Origin: JAGWRA01 sp035534615
Lineage (GTDB): Bacteria > Acidobacteriota > Vicinamibacteria > Vicinamibacterales > CAVVIG01
Direction of reading: 5' to 3'
Assembly: GCA_035534615.1 (NCBI GenBank)
Contig: DATLRO010000017.1
Span: 1 to 35,284, forward strand
DNA length: 35,284 nucleotides
The position numbers and the translations under genes were made by a program. The notes under the pieces are model-generated. The model saw nothing but the letters and a program-made list of their open reading frames with translations. It was not told where the DNA came from and ran no database searches. Below are positions 7,759-16,864 of the stretch, in pieces (position 1 is the stretch's first letter; each line of letters begins with the position of its first letter).

Positions 7759-8591
7759 CACGCGCCGGCCATCGTGCGGGCCCAGGTCGCCAGGGCGATG
7801 AGCGCCTGCCGGGGCCGGGAGACGCGGATGCGGCGCGAGAAGACATCGTAGCCCGAACGCTCGACCTGCCGCAGGATCGCGAAGTAGATCGCCCCCATGA
7901 TTTCGGCCGCCACGAGCCCGCGCCGATCCGACGCCGGCCTCTCGCGGCGCGCCCGCTCATAGTACGTGCGGGCCCGTTGACACTCGAACTGCAGGAGATC
8001 CCGCACGCGGTCGGTGAGCCGGCCGGCCCGCAGGTCCTCGTCCGTGCATCCGAACCGTTTCAGGTCCTCGAGCGGCAGGTACACGCGCCCGCGCGCCAGA
8101 TCGCCCTTCACGTCGCGGATGATGTTGGTGAGCTGCAGCGCGATGCCGAGGTCGAGCGCGTACGTCCGGGTCGCCGGGTCCCGGTAGCCGAACACCTCGA
8201 TGCAGATCAGCCCGACGGCCGACGCCACGCGCCGGCAGTATTCGAACAGGTGGTCGAAGTCGGCGTACCGCGGCGGGTCGATGTCCATCTCGACGCCGTC
8301 GATGACGTCCTCGAACGCCTCCCGCGGCAGCGTGAACTCCCGGACGAACGGCTGCAGCGCCCGCCCTTCGGGCGTGAGCGGCGGCTGGCCGTCGTAGCAG
8401 CACGCGAGCTCGCGCCGCCACGCGGCGAGCGCCTCCCGGATCCGCCCCTCGCGACCGGGCGTCCCCTCCGCCGGCGCCTCGTCCACCGCATCGTCCACTG
8501 CGCGGCAGAAATCCCAGACGGCGATGATCGCGTCGCGCTTGCGCGGCGGCAGGACGAGGAACGAATAGTAGAAGCTGGTGTTGCGGCTCAT
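7758..8591 (-). CDS. hpnD: Presqualene diphosphate synthase HpnD
   Basis: 277 residues. Condenses two farnesyl diphosphates to presqualene diphosphate, the first step of the HpnCDE squalene route. Both aspartate-rich Mg-diphosphate motifs are present: DDAVDEAP early, and NIIRDVKGDLARGRVYLP in the middle. The MSRNTSFYYSFLVLPPRKR start at 8591 matches the beginning of the family. An upstream in-frame extension through hpnC is spurious. It lies 13 bp after hpnC and shares one base with hpnE. Phytoene synthase is the related alternative, rejected because of the flanking hpnC and hpnE. Confidence 0.92.
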   Translation of the reverse strand: MSRNTSFYYSFLVLPPRKRDAIIAVWDFCRAVDDAVDEAPAEGTPGREGRIREALAAWRRELACCYDGQPPLTPEGRALQPFVREFTLPREAFEDVIDGVEMDIDPPRYADFDHLFEYCRRVASAVGLICIEVFGYRDPATRTYALDLGIALQLTNIIRDVKGDLARGRVYLPLEDLKRFGCTDEDLRAGRLTDRVRDLLQFECQRARTYYERARRERPASDRRGLVAAEIMGAIYFAILRQVERSGYDVFSRRIRVSRPRQALIALATWARTMAGA

Positions 8592-8604
8592 CGTCTTCTG
8601 AACG

Positions 8605-9510
8605 TCACGACCGCCACCGGAACGCCCGCCACAGCAGCACCGGCGCATCGGCCGCGCCCAGCGTCGGCCGGTGGCGCAGCACGTCGAAGCCGCCCGCCTC
8701 GACCCGCTCGAGCACGCGGGCGCCGCCGAGCCAGGTGAGCCGCAGTTCCAGCCGCAGCCGGCCGCGGACGCCGTCACAGACGGCCCGGCCGTCCGTGAAC
8801 AGCACCTGGGTGCGATCGGCGACGAGGCGCATCGCCGCGCGCCATCCGGGGGTCATCTGTCCCGTCTCGAGGTCCGCCTCACGGGCGCCGCAGGCGTCGC
8901 AGTCGTCCAAAGGCACGTAGAGGCGGCCGGCGTGCCAGTCGCGGCCGAAGTCCTGCCAGAAGTTCGCCAGCTGCAGCGCGGTGCACAGTGCGTCGGACGA
9001 CCGGTCCAGCGCGGGATCCTCGTAGCCCGCGATCCGCAGCACCAGGCGGCCGACCGGATTCGCCGATCGCCGGCAGTAGTCGAGCACGTCCGCCCACGTG
9101 CGGTAGCGCCGCGTCTCGACATCCTGCCGGAAGGCGCTCAGCAGATCGTCGAACAGTCCGACCGGCAGCTGCAGCGTCCGGATGGAGGCGGCGAGGGCGG
9201 TGAAGATCAACGCGTCCCGGTCGTCGCCGCCGGCGGGCGCGCCGGCCATGCTGGCGTGGAGCCGCGCCCCCCAGTCGTCCAGCAGCCGGTAGCGCTCGCC
9301 GACCGGACGGCTTCCCTCGTCTGCGAAGTCGTCCGCCACGCGGGCGAACGCGTACACCGCGGCGACATGCGGCCGCATCCGCTTCGGCAGCAGCCGCGAC
9401 GCGACCGGGAAGTTCTCGTAATGGCTGCGCGCCATCGCCTCGCAGGCGGCGTACGCACGCGCCAGCACGTCCGGATCGGTCGGCACGACGGCGGGCGGTT
9501 TCTGAAGCAC
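8605..9510 (-). CDS. hpnC: Hydroxysqualene synthase HpnC
   Basis: 301 residues from the GTG at 9510. Converts presqualene diphosphate to hydroxysqualene. The sequence RSHYENFPVASRLLPKRMRP is typical of HpnC. The two Asp-rich motifs are ADDFADEG and NFWQDFGRDWHAGRLYVP. The frame extends upstream to 9630, but that stretch overlaps the end of the adenosyltransferase gene and has no family similarity. A TACAAT at 9524-9519 lies 8 nt before the GTG, so the mRNA may be leaderless and the cluster may have its own promoter here. Downstream hpnD and hpnE complete the pathway. No squalene-hopene cyclase is in the window. Confidence 0.9.
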   Translation of the reverse strand: MLQKPPAVVPTDPDVLARAYAACEAMARSHYENFPVASRLLPKRMRPHVAAVYAFARVADDFADEGSRPVGERYRLLDDWGARLHASMAGAPAGGDDRDALIFTALAASIRTLQLPVGLFDDLLSAFRQDVETRRYRTWADVLDYCRRSANPVGRLVLRIAGYEDPALDRSSDALCTALQLANFWQDFGRDWHAGRLYVPLDDCDACGAREADLETGQMTPGWRAAMRLVADRTQVLFTDGRAVCDGVRGRLRLELRLTWLGGARVLERVEAGGFDVLRHRPTLGAADAPVLLWRAFRWRS

Positions 9511-9518
9511 AACCGGAT

Positions 9519-9524
9519 ATTGTA
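9519..9524 (-). promoter_or_regulatory. Putative -10 box of the hpnCDE-thiI unit
   Basis: TACAAT on the minus strand, 8 nt before the hpnC GTG. No clear -35 hexamer. The spacing would place the first transcribed base at or next to the start codon. Confidence 0.4.
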
Positions 9525-9601
9525 GGCGAGACGACGGGCGGGACGGAACGCCCGGCCCTTCCACCGGCCGATCCCCTGCTCCCGTTATCGTCCTGGCCGG
9601 G

Positions 9602-10141
9602 TTACCATTCCACCTCGGCGACGCCGGCACGATGATTGACGGCGCGCGCGAACATGAAGAGCAGGTCGGAGAGGCGGTTGACGTACTTGAGCAGGTCCGG
9701 ATCGACCGGCGGATCGAGCTCGACCATCCTCCGTTCGGCGCGCCGGCAGACCGTCCGGGCGAAGTGCAGCGCGGCGCCGGCCGGGCAGCCGCCGGCGAGG
9801 ATGAAGTGGCGCAGCGGCGGGAGCCCGGTCTCGAGCCGGTCGATCCACTGCTCGAGGCGGGTGATGTCGTCCGGCCCGAGCGTCGCCTTGGCGACGCGGC
9901 CGGCGATCTTGTGCGACGGGTCGGCCAGTCGCGCGCCGAGCGCGAACAGATCGCGCTGAAGCTGTACGATCAGGTCGCGGCCGGCCTCGTCCAGGCCCTC
10001 GCCGGCCCGCGCGAGGCCGAGCAGCGCGGCCAGTTCGTCGACGTCGCCGTACGCCGCGACGCGCGGATCGGCCTTGGACACGCGGGTGCCGTCGAACAGC
10101 GAGGTTTCGCCCGCGTCGCCGGTGCGCGTATAGATCTTCAC
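9602..10141 (-). CDS. pduO: Cob(I)yrinic acid a,c-diamide adenosyltransferase, PduO type
   Basis: 179 residues. Transfers the adenosyl group of ATP to cob(I)alamin to make coenzyme B12. The N-terminal ATP-binding signature reads KIYTRTGDAGETSLFDG, followed by SKADPRVAAYGDVDELAALLG. Near the C terminus are the conserved RRAERR and YVNRLSDLLFMFAR. The GTG start at 10141 directly precedes KIYTRTGD, the normal N terminus of the family, and lies 7 nt after a TATAAT. It is on the same strand as hpnC, 91 bp upstream of it, but functionally unrelated. The symbol is given for the PduO family. Whether it serves a B12 enzyme elsewhere cannot be seen. Confidence 0.93.
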   Translation of the reverse strand: MKIYTRTGDAGETSLFDGTRVSKADPRVAAYGDVDELAALLGLARAGEGLDEAGRDLIVQLQRDLFALGARLADPSHKIAGRVAKATLGPDDITRLEQWIDRLETGLPPLRHFILAGGCPAGAALHFARTVCRRAERRMVELDPPVDPDLLKYVNRLSDLLFMFARAVNHRAGVAEVEW

Positions 10142-10148
10142 GCGGCCG

Positions 10149-10178
10149 ATTATACGGGAGCGGGTTGCCGGATGTCGA
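10149..10178 (-). promoter_or_regulatory. Sigma-70 type promoter for the adenosyltransferase gene
   Basis: TATAAT at 10154-10149 with TCGACA at 10178-10173 on the minus strand, 18-bp spacer. Transcription would begin about 7 nt downstream, at the GTG codon, giving a leaderless message. The -35 overlaps the first codons of the divergent mutY. Confidence 0.6.
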
Positions 10179-10894
10179 AGAAGACACGGGCGCGCGGGCG
10201 GAGCCGGAAGCGCGCGGAGGTCGTGCCGGCGCCGCCCGAGCGGCGGCGGTTCCGCGCGATCCTGCTCAAGTGGTATCGGCAGTACGGCCGCGACCTGCCG
10301 TGGCGCCGGACGGACGACCCGTATCACATCCTCGTCTCCGAGATCATGCTGCAGCAGACGCAGGTCGACCGCGTGCTGCCGAAGTACGGCGAGTGGCTGA
10401 CGAGATACCCGACGCTCAGCGCGCTCGCCGCCGCCCCGGAAGACGAGGTAACCCGCGCGTGGTACCCGCTCGGCTACAACATCCGGCCGAAGCGGCTGCA
10501 CGCGATCGCGCGCGAGTCGGTGGCGCGGTACGGCGGCACGCTGCCGTCGGACGAAGACACGCTCCGGTCGTTCAAGGGGATCGGCGCGTACACGGCGGGC
10601 GCCATCCGCAGCTTCGCCTTCCGCGAGCGCGCCGCCATCCTCGACACGAACGTCGCGCGCGTCCTGTTCCGCGTGTTCGTCGGCCGCGGGGCGCCGAAGA
10701 GCCACGCCATGACGCGGCGGCTGTGGGCGATCTCCGAAGCGCTCGTCCCGATCAAGCACGCCTTCGATTTCAACCAGGCGCTGATGGACTTCGGCGCCAC
10801 GGTCTGCGTCGCGCGCAAGCCGCGCTGCCTCGTCTGCCCGATGGCCGCCGCCTGCCGCGCCTTCCCGTTCAACCCGGACCATGAGAAAGCCTGA
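10172..10894 (+). CDS. mutY: A/G-specific adenine glycosylase MutY, lacking the C-terminal domain
   Basis: 240 residues against about 350 for E. coli MutY. Removes adenine mispaired with 8-oxoguanine. The catalytic core is complete: SEIMLQQTQV with Glu57, the helix-hairpin-helix around FKGIGAYTAGAI, catalytic Asp158 in ILDTNVARV, and the 4Fe-4S ligands Cys212, Cys219, Cys222, Cys228 (C-x6-C-x2-C-x5-C). The protein stops 12 residues after the last cysteine, so the Nudix-like C-terminal domain that reads 8-oxoG in the opposite strand is absent. The next gene, overlapping by 14 bp, is a stand-alone Nudix protein. The start at 10172 follows a basic N-terminal tail (MSKKTRARGRSRKR) that may help DNA binding. 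Confidence 0.9.
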   Translation: MSKKTRARGRSRKRAEVVPAPPERRRFRAILLKWYRQYGRDLPWRRTDDPYHILVSEIMLQQTQVDRVLPKYGEWLTRYPTLSALAAAPEDEVTRAWYPLGYNIRPKRLHAIARESVARYGGTLPSDEDTLRSFKGIGAYTAGAIRSFAFRERAAILDTNVARVLFRVFVGRGAPKSHAMTRRLWAISEALVPIKHAFDFNQALMDFGATVCVARKPRCLVCPMAAACRAFPFNPDHEKA

Positions 10895-11315
10895 CCTGCC
10901 CATCCTCGTCGTGGTCGCCGGCGTGATCGAACACGACGGCCGGTTCCTCGTGACCCGCCGGCCGCCGGGCGTGCACCTGGAGGGGTTCTGGGAATTTCCG
11001 GGCGGCAAGTGCGGCCCGGAAGAGTCGCTCGAAGAAGGCCTGCGGCGCGAGGTGCGCGAGGAACTGGACGCGCCGGTCGACGTCGGGCCGCTGATCCTGT
11101 CGACGCGCCACGAGTACCCCGACCGGATCGTCGAGCTCCACTTCTACGCGTGCCGACTGACCGGCGCCGCCCGTCCCCTGCTCGGCCAGGAGATGCGGTG
11201 GGTGGCGCGCGGCGAGCTGACGGCCCTTCCGTTCCCCCCGGCCGACCGCGAGCTCATCGCGCAGCTGACGGGGCCGGACGCCCCGGCTCCTGCCGGACGA
11301 ACGGCAGCGCCGTGA
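10881..11315 (+). CDS. MutT-like Nudix hydrolase
   Basis: 144 residues. The Nudix box starts at Gly42 (G-x5-E-x7-R-E-V-x-E-E-L), with Glu48, Arg56, Glu57, Glu60 and Glu61 all present. The preceding segment VTRRPPGVHLEGFWEFPGGK is typical of MutT, which hydrolyses 8-oxo-dGTP to the monophosphate. CTP pyrophosphohydrolase (NudG-like) is an alternative. The ATG at 10881 lies inside the last codons of mutY, so the two are coupled and together give pool sanitation plus repair of 8-oxoG. Its 3' end runs 62 bp into the end of the convergent ygfZ gene. Confidence 0.88.
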   Translation: MRKPDLPILVVVAGVIEHDGRFLVTRRPPGVHLEGFWEFPGGKCGPEESLEEGLRREVREELDAPVDVGPLILSTRHEYPDRIVELHFYACRLTGAARPLLGQEMRWVARGELTALPFPPADRELIAQLTGPDAPAPAGRTAAP

Positions 11316-12306
11316 CGACGGCCGGCAGCCGGGCGTCGGCACGGACGATCTCGACCGCCGTTCCCGGCTCCAGGCAGTCGCGGTGGACGTACCCGAGCGC
11401 GATCGGACGCCCGAGCGCCGGCGACCGGACGGCGCTCGTCACGCGGCCGGCGTCACGATCGCCCACCCGGATCGGATCGCCGGGGACCGGCACGACCTCC
11501 CCGTCGACGGCCAGCCCGACCAGCTTGCGCGCCACGCGGCCGTGCCCGCGGTGCATCACGCGGACGATCACCTCCTGGCCGACGTAGCAGCCTTTCGTGA
11601 AGCTGATCGCGCGCGCCTCCACCCCCGTCTCCAGCGGAATCGTGGTCTCGTCGATGTCGCGATGGAACGCCGGCACGCCGGCCTCGACGCGCAGCGTCTC
11701 CACGACCTCCGGCGACAGCTCGACCGCGCCGGCGGCCACCAGCGTCCGGTGCACGAACGTCCCGTGCGCCGCGTCGACGAACAGGCTGAAGCCGTCCAGG
11801 CCGGTCGGGCTCAGCCGCGCCACACGGACATCCCCGGCGCCGATCCGGACCGGCAGGCTCCCGTACTCCGGCAGGGCCGCCAGCCGCGCGGGCGCCAGCC
11901 GGCCTTCGCTCACCTCCGCCAGGGACGCCACGAGGACGGCCGCCTCCGGCCCGCAGACATGCCACTCCGCCAGCGCGTCCGTGCCGTCGGCGATGCGCAC
12001 GTCCTCGGTGAAGACGAGCTGATCGAGCCGGGCGCACAGCGCGGCCGTCACGTCGGCATGCACGCCGAGCAGGAAGGCGTCGCCGGTGTTCAGCACGTCC
12101 ATGTCGGCGATCACCCGCCCCTGGACCGTCAGGTACATCGCATAGCAGCCCTGACCCGGCGCCAGCGCCGCAATGTCGTTGGTCAGGATGCCGTGCAGGA
12201 ACGCCGCGCGATCGCCGCCGGAAACGAGCAGGCGGCCGCGGGCCGTTCGATCGAACAGGCCGGCCCGCTCCCGGGCGGCGTGATACTGGTCGGCTGGAAC
12301 CGTCAT
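11254..12306 (-). CDS. ygfZ: tRNA-modifying / iron-sulfur protein YgfZ (folate-binding, GcvT-like)
   Basis: 350 residues. YgfZ-family proteins bind folate and support assembly or repair of certain 4Fe-4S enzymes. The hallmark KGCYVGQE is at 238-245, with the family Cys at 240. The fold is that of the glycine-cleavage T-protein, but the KGCYVGQE signature separates YgfZ from true GcvT. The ATG at 12306 is only 16 bp from the ATG of the divergent hydrolase gene. A longer frame upstream runs antisense through that gene and is rejected. Its 3' end overlaps mutT by 62 bp. Confidence 0.88.
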   Translation of the reverse strand: MTVPADQYHAARERAGLFDRTARGRLLVSGGDRAAFLHGILTNDIAALAPGQGCYAMYLTVQGRVIADMDVLNTGDAFLLGVHADVTAALCARLDQLVFTEDVRIADGTDALAEWHVCGPEAAVLVASLAEVSEGRLAPARLAALPEYGSLPVRIGAGDVRVARLSPTGLDGFSLFVDAAHGTFVHRTLVAAGAVELSPEVVETLRVEAGVPAFHRDIDETTIPLETGVEARAISFTKGCYVGQEVIVRVMHRGHGRVARKLVGLAVDGEVVPVPGDPIRVGDRDAGRVTSAVRSPALGRPIALGYVHRDCLEPGTAVEIVRADARLPAVVTALPFVRQEPGRPAPSAAR

Positions 12307-12322
12307 GATATTCTGACCGTCG

Positions 12323-14014
12323 ATGCGTCCCCTCCATCTTACCGTGGCCTTGACCGCCCTCCTGCTGGCCGCTCCCGCCGCCCGGCCGCAGCCGGCGCCT
12401 GCGCCGGCGACGCCGATGGAGGCCGAATCGGCCAGCTTCACGGTCTTCGTGCGCTCGGTCCCGGTGGGCACCGTCGAGACGACGATCACGGCCGACGCCA
12501 GCGGCTGGACGATCGACAGCACCGGGCGCCTCGGGGCGCCGCTCGATATCCTGCTCCGCCGGATGGTGATCCGGTACGACGCCACCTGGCACCCGAAGGA
12601 ACTGATGCTGCTGGCGACGGTGCACGGCCAGGCCGTCTCCCAGGAGACGACGTTTGCGAACGGCACGGCCACCGTGCGGGAGGGGGGGACGGGAGCGCCG
12701 GCCACCGAAGCGGTGCCGGCCGACGCGATCATCCTCCCGAACCCGTTCTTCGGCGCGTACGAGGCGCTGGCCGAGCGGCTCGTCAGCGCGGCGCCCGGCT
12801 CGACGCTGCACATCTACGCGGCGCCGCACATCCAGTACGACGCGCACGTCGGTCCCTCGTCCACCGAAGAGCTGCAGACGGCCGAGCGTCGGATTTCCGC
12901 GCGCCTGACGCCGGTCACGTTCCTGCCGGCCAACCAGCCGCCCGTGGCGACCACGATTCTCGCCGACGCCAGCGGCCGGCTGCTCCGCTTCGACAGCCCC
13001 CAGCAGTCGCTGCAGGTCGTGCGCGAGGACATCGCGTCGGTCTCGACGCGGCGCCTGCTCATCTCGCGGCCCAACGACCGGGACGTGAACATTCCGGCCA
13101 ACGGCTTCAGCCTCGCCGGCACCCTGTCCACGCCGATGGCCGCGGCCGGACATCCGGCGCCCGCGGGGAAGCTGCCGGCCGTGATCCTCGTCGGCCCGCC
13201 GGCGCAGAGCGACCGTGACGCGGTGACGGCCGGCATCCCGGTGTTCGGCCAGCTCGCGGGCGCGCTCGCGGACGCCGGCTTCGCCGTGCTGCGCTACGAC
13301 AACCGCGGCACCGGCCAGAGCGGCGGGCGGCCGGACGCGGCGACGCTGGAGGACTACGCCTCCGACGCGCGGGCCGCGGTCAAGTACATGGCCGGCCTGA
13401 AGGACGTGGATCACGATCGGATCGCGATGCTCGGCGACGGCGAAGGGGGAGACATCGCCATGCTCGCGGCGGCGAAGGAGAAGAAGATCGCCGCGCTCAT
13501 TCTGGTCGGAACCGCCTCGACCACCGGCGCCGCCGCGCTCCTGGAGCGCCAGGAGCATCTCCTGGGCCTGATGACGCTGCCGGCCGCCGAGAAGGAGAAG
13601 CGGATCGCGATGCAGAAGAAGATCCAGAAGGCGGTCGTCTCGGGCAAGGGCTGGGAGGGCATTTCGCCCGTCGTGCGGCAGCAGAGCGACACGCCGCTGT
13701 TCAAGAGCCTCCTCACCTTCGACCCGGCAAAGGTGATGGCGCACGTGGAGCAGCCGATCCTCATCGTCCAGGGTGCGCTGGATCGGGAAGTGCCGGCGGC
13801 CGACGCCGCCAGGCTCGAGCAGCTGGCGAAGGCGCGCAAGCACGGCGGCGCCGCCGTCGGGCTGATCGAGGTGCCAGGCGTCAACCACCTGCTGGTGCCG
13901 GCCACGACCGGCGAGGTGGACGAGTACCCGCAACTGCCCGACAAGCACGTCAGCGGCGTTGCGACATCCGGGATCGCCGCCTGGCTTCGGAAGACGTTCG
14001 CGGCCAGGCACTGA
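12323..14014 (+). CDS. Secreted alpha/beta hydrolase-fold protein, nucleophile serine lost
   Basis: 563 residues. A signal peptide is likely at 1-22 (MRPLHLTVALTALLLAAPAA). Residues ~30-245 are an uncharacterised beta-rich domain, and 255-563 are an alpha/beta hydrolase domain with an oxyanion-side RYDNRGTGQSGG at 324-335. In this family the nucleophile elbow normally reads GHSEGG. Here it is GDGEGG at 371-376, with Gly373 in place of serine. The other triad members look intact: Asp487 in GALDREVP and His522 in PGVNH. Two codons differ from the expected motif, so a single sequencing error does not explain it. Probably a non-catalytic binding protein or an enzyme with altered chemistry. It is followed 16 bp later by the decarboxylase. 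Confidence 0.82.
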   Translation: MRPLHLTVALTALLLAAPAARPQPAPAPATPMEAESASFTVFVRSVPVGTVETTITADASGWTIDSTGRLGAPLDILLRRMVIRYDATWHPKELMLLATVHGQAVSQETTFANGTATVREGGTGAPATEAVPADAIILPNPFFGAYEALAERLVSAAPGSTLHIYAAPHIQYDAHVGPSSTEELQTAERRISARLTPVTFLPANQPPVATTILADASGRLLRFDSPQQSLQVVREDIASVSTRRLLISRPNDRDVNIPANGFSLAGTLSTPMAAAGHPAPAGKLPAVILVGPPAQSDRDAVTAGIPVFGQLAGALADAGFAVLRYDNRGTGQSGGRPDAATLEDYASDARAAVKYMAGLKDVDHDRIAMLGDGEGGDIAMLAAAKEKKIAALILVGTASTTGAAALLERQEHLLGLMTLPAAEKEKRIAMQKKIQKAVVSGKGWEGISPVVRQQSDTPLFKSLLTFDPAKVMAHVEQPILIVQGALDREVPAADAARLEQLAKARKHGGAAVGLIEVPGVNHLLVPATTGEVDEYPQLPDKHVSGVATSGIAAWLRKTFAARH

Positions 14015-14030
14015 GATCAGCCGCCAGCCG

Positions 14031-15440
14031 ATGCCGACGCCCACCGACCCCGATCTGCTGCGGCAGGCCGTCGACCTGGCGGCGTCGTACCTCGAGCGGC
14101 TCCCGGAGCGCCCGGTCGGCGCCCGCGGCACGCTCGAGGAGCTCCGGGCGGCGCTCGGCGGTCCGCTCTCCGATTCCCCTCGCGATCCGCACCAGGTACT
14201 CGCCGATCTCGCACGCGCGGCCGATCCCGGCATCGTCGCGACCGCCGGCCCGCGCTTCTTCGGCTTCGTCGTCGGCGGGGCCTTTCCCGTGTCGGTCGCC
14301 GCCGACTGGCTCACGTCGGTGTGGGATCAGCCGGCGACCGCCTACGTGCTGTCTCCCGCGGCGGCGGTCGTCGAGGAGATCGCGGCCGGCTGGCTGACCG
14401 CGCTGCTCGGCCTGCCGGCCGGCGTCAGCACGGGGTTCGTCACCGGCTGCCACACGGCGAATTTCACCGCGCTCGCAGCCGCCCGGCACGAGGTGCTGCG
14501 TCGTGCCGGCTGGGACGTGGAAGCGGACGGCCTGCAGGGGGCGCCGGCGGTCACGATCCTGGTCGGCGAGGAGGCGCACGTCTCGATTTTCGGCTCGCTG
14601 CGGATGCTCGGCCTGGGGGCCGCACGGGCAGGGCGCGTGGCGGCCGACGCGCAGGGACGGATGATTCCAGAGGCGCTCGAGCGGGCGCTGGCCGCGGCCC
14701 GTCCGCCGATCATCGTCTGCGCCCAGGCCGGCAACGTGAATACCGGCGCCTTCGACCCGCTCGCCTCGATCGCCGCCATCACGCGGAAGCACGGCGCCTG
14801 GCTGCACGTGGACGGCGCGTTCGGACTCTGGGCCGCCGCGAGCCCCGCCCTGCGCCACCACCTGGCGGGCGTCGAACAGGCCGATTCATGGTCGACCGAC
14901 GCGCACAAATGGCTGAACGTGCCGTACGACTCGGGCCTGGTGTTCGTCGCGCACCCGGGCGCCCATCAGGCGGCGATGAGCCTCACCGCCTCCTACCTGG
15001 TGCGCGGTGCCGGTGAAGAACGTCACGCCATGGACTGGGTGCCCGAATCGTCGCGGCGGGCGCGGGGCTTCCCGATTTACGTCACGCTGAAGACCCTGGG
15101 GCGCGAAGGCGTGGCCGCTCTGGTCGACCGCTGCTGTCGCCTCGCCGCCCGCATGGCGGACCGGCTCGCGCAGCGCACCGGCATCACGATCCTCAACGAC
15201 GTCGTCCTGAACCAGGTGCTGGTGGGGCTGCAGCCGCCGGCCGGCGTCGGAGTCGACCCGTTCACGCGTGACGTCATCGCCCGGGTTCAGCGCGACGGCA
15301 CGTGCTGGCTCGGCGGCACGACGTGGCAGGGACGTCCCGCCATCCGCATCTCCGTCTCCAACTGGTCGACGACGGAACAGGACATCGATCGGTCGGCGGA
15401 GGCGATTCTGAGAGCAGTCGATTCCGCCGGCCGGCCCTAG
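14031..15440 (+). CDS. PLP-dependent group II amino-acid decarboxylase
   Basis: 469 residues, usual length for the family. The PLP-binding lysine is Lys293 in STDAHKWLNVPYDSG. His183 in GEEAHVSIF would stack on the cofactor, and Asp261 in LHVDGAFG would pair with the pyridine nitrogen. A TGCHTANFTAL motif (138-148) binds the phosphate. Known substrates of this fold include aromatic amino acids, glutamate, aspartate and diaminobutyrate, and the residues seen do not choose among them. The ATG at 14031, 16 bp after the hydrolase, is taken because longer in-frame starts overlap that gene. Likely the same transcript. Confidence 0.88.
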   Translation: MPTPTDPDLLRQAVDLAASYLERLPERPVGARGTLEELRAALGGPLSDSPRDPHQVLADLARAADPGIVATAGPRFFGFVVGGAFPVSVAADWLTSVWDQPATAYVLSPAAAVVEEIAAGWLTALLGLPAGVSTGFVTGCHTANFTALAAARHEVLRRAGWDVEADGLQGAPAVTILVGEEAHVSIFGSLRMLGLGAARAGRVAADAQGRMIPEALERALAAARPPIIVCAQAGNVNTGAFDPLASIAAITRKHGAWLHVDGAFGLWAAASPALRHHLAGVEQADSWSTDAHKWLNVPYDSGLVFVAHPGAHQAAMSLTASYLVRGAGEERHAMDWVPESSRRARGFPIYVTLKTLGREGVAALVDRCCRLAARMADRLAQRTGITILNDVVLNQVLVGLQPPAGVGVDPFTRDVIARVQRDGTCWLGGTTWQGRPAIRISVSNWSTTEQDIDRSAEAILRAVDSAGRP

Positions 15441-15450
15441 CACGAACACG

Positions 15451-15480
15451 GCGGGGCTGAAGCCCCGCGCTGCGACACGC
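15451..15480. repeat. Short dispersed hairpin repeat, copy B
   Basis: GCGGGGCTGAAGCCCCGC (15451-15468) is a perfect 8-bp stem with a GA turn, followed by GCTGCGACACGC. It is similar in arms and trailing sequence to copy A at 5021. It lies between two convergent genes and may also act as a bidirectional terminator, though no T-tract follows. Confidence 0.6.
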
Positions 15481-15509
15481 GCGGCGCCCCGCCCGTCACC
15501 TGTCGTGTC

Positions 15510-16862
<1,353 letters not shown>

Positions 16863-16864
16863 CG

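Noticed and set aside
12307..12813. Extended N terminus of ygfZ
   Set aside because: The extension is antisense to the hydrolase gene and lacks similarity. The ATG at 12306 starts at the family N terminus.
11453..14314. Very long antisense frame (953 codons) across ygfZ and the hydrolase
   Set aside because: Arg/Gly/Ala-rich translation with no family features. It opposes two well-supported genes and reflects the lack of stop codons in GC-rich DNA.
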